Under the pieces are notes generated by a model. That model worked only from the letters and a program-made list of their open reading frames with translations. It was not told the origin of the DNA and did not search any database. From Microbacteriaceae bacterium (GTDB taxonomy: Bacteria > Actinomycetota > Actinomycetes > Actinomycetales > Microbacteriaceae), in the NCBI GenBank assembly GCA_017744755.1, contig JAGIAU010000102.1:1909-7556 (forward strand): DNA of 5,648 nucleotides. Reading direction: 5' to 3'. Shown here one piece after another: positions 5,471 through 5,648 of the stretch (positions are counted from its first letter, which is position 1; each line of letters starts with the position of its first letter). The translations under genes were made by a program, and so were the position numbers.

Positions 5471-5497
5471 ATAGCAAGATTATGCTTGACATGTACA
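5468..5497 (-). promoter_or_regulatory. Candidate promoter of the aldolase operon
   Basis: On the minus strand, TGTACA (5492-5497) and TATGTT (5468-5473) are separated by 18 bases. The -10 is preceded by TGC, giving an extended -10 of the form TGnTATGTT. The start would fall near 5461, giving a leader of about 30 bases with the SD inside. The 5455-5495 stretch is clearly AT-rich against the surrounding high-GC DNA. The -35 is four of six to consensus, so the prediction rests mainly on the extended -10, the AT-rich island and the location. Confidence 0.45.
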
Positions 5498-5500
5498 GCG

Positions 5501-5522
5501 GGCCGGTGACGCCCGGGCGGCC
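5501..5522. terminator. GC-rich dyad between the regulator and the operon, possible weak terminator
   Basis: GGCCG (5501-5505) pairs with CGGCC (5518-5522) around a 12-base loop. The loop and the right arm share a perfect 10-base palindrome, CGCCCGGGCG (5510-5519). It lies directly after the regulator stop codon on the minus strand. No T-run follows, so a classical intrinsic terminator is not shown; in DNA this GC-rich such dyads also arise by chance. Confidence 0.2.
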
Positions 5523-5524
5523 GG

Positions 5525-5648
5525 TCAGGAGTTGCGCAGGATGGTGAAGGCGTAGCGGCCTTCGATGAAGTAGGTACGCGAGTACATGAGCGCGCGGTGG
5601 GCCGCGTCGAAGTGGACCTGGTCGAGCAGCACGTAGAGTGCGGCGTGC
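5525..5648 (-). CDS. GntR-family regulator with UTRA domain, C-terminal end only
   Basis: Forty codons and a TGA stop are present; the gene continues past the right edge, so the DNA-binding domain is not seen. The fragment reads ALYVLLDQVHFDAAHR, then ALMYSRTYFIEGRYAFTILRNS. This matches the last strands of the UTRA domain of HutC-type GntR regulators: a hydrophobic strand, a 'D.G.P..YSRTYF..GRY.F' hairpin and a short terminal strand. Such proteins are usually repressors that bind a small effector, often a phosphosugar, through UTRA. It is transcribed in the same direction as the aldolase operon, ending 94 bases before its start, and is the obvious candidate to control it. The assignment rests on a short C-terminal stretch and is less firm than the others. 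Confidence 0.68.
   Translation of the reverse strand, partial: HAALYVLLDQVHFDAAHRALMYSRTYFIEGRYAFTILRNS

Noticed and set aside
5459..5486. Plus-strand promoter TTGTCA-N16-TATGCT in the intergenic region
   Set aside because: The hexamers are fair matches, but a transcript from here would run antisense into the regulator with no plus-strand gene beyond it in the window. The AT-rich dyads make chance matches on both strands likely.
1..5648. CRISPR arrays, tRNA/rRNA genes, insertion sequences, attachment sites
   Set aside because: No regularly spaced repeats, cloverleaf or rRNA segments, transposase motifs or long terminal inverted repeats were seen on either strand.

Overview
The window is high-GC DNA with GTG starts, strong Shine-Dalgarno (SD) sites and tightly packed genes. 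It includes a DUF3145 protein, a family I know only from Actinomycetota, and its sequence looks closest to the Microbacteriaceae version. A Microbacteriaceae-like actinobacterium is the best guess. That placement is inference from recalled family patterns, not from a search.

Layout. Bases 1-149 are non-coding leader with a weak promoter candidate (24-52). Bases 150-668 (+) encode the DUF3145 protein, probably a core gene. Everything from 685 to the right edge is on the minus strand and converges on DUF3145 with a 16-base gap. In transcription order, right to left, it reads: (1) the C-terminal end of a GntR-type regulator with a UTRA ligand-binding domain (5525-5648, cut by the window edge); (2) a 94-base intergenic stretch with an AT-rich promoter and overlapping inverted repeats; (3) a 651-residue fusion of a class II aldolase-type domain to a short-chain dehydrogenase (3475-5430); (4) a small single-domain cupin (3089-3466); (5) an LsrF-type class I aldolase/thiolase (2173-3057); (6) a FucA-type class II aldolase (1491-2180); (7) an inositol-monophosphatase-family phosphatase (685-1485).

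How they may work together. The five complete minus-strand genes are joined by overlaps or short gaps (8-base gap, 31-base gap, 8-base overlap, 4-base or short overlap), so they look like one operon. Three of the products are C-C bond-cleaving enzymes of sugar-phosphate metabolism, two class II and one Schiff-base class I, and one carries its own NAD(P) dehydrogenase. This suggests catabolism of a deoxy, branched or keto sugar (or sugar acid) through a ketose phosphate to a triose phosphate plus an aldehyde or an acyl-CoA. The UTRA regulator would sense a phosphorylated sugar or similar ligand and repress the operon at the dyad over its -10 region. No kinase, sugar isomerase or transporter lies in the window; if the pathway is complete, they should lie beyond the regulator or elsewhere. 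The substrate cannot be read from this sequence. LsrF is known from autoinducer-2 breakdown, but no other recognisable Lsr gene is present here, so an AI-2 role should not be assumed.
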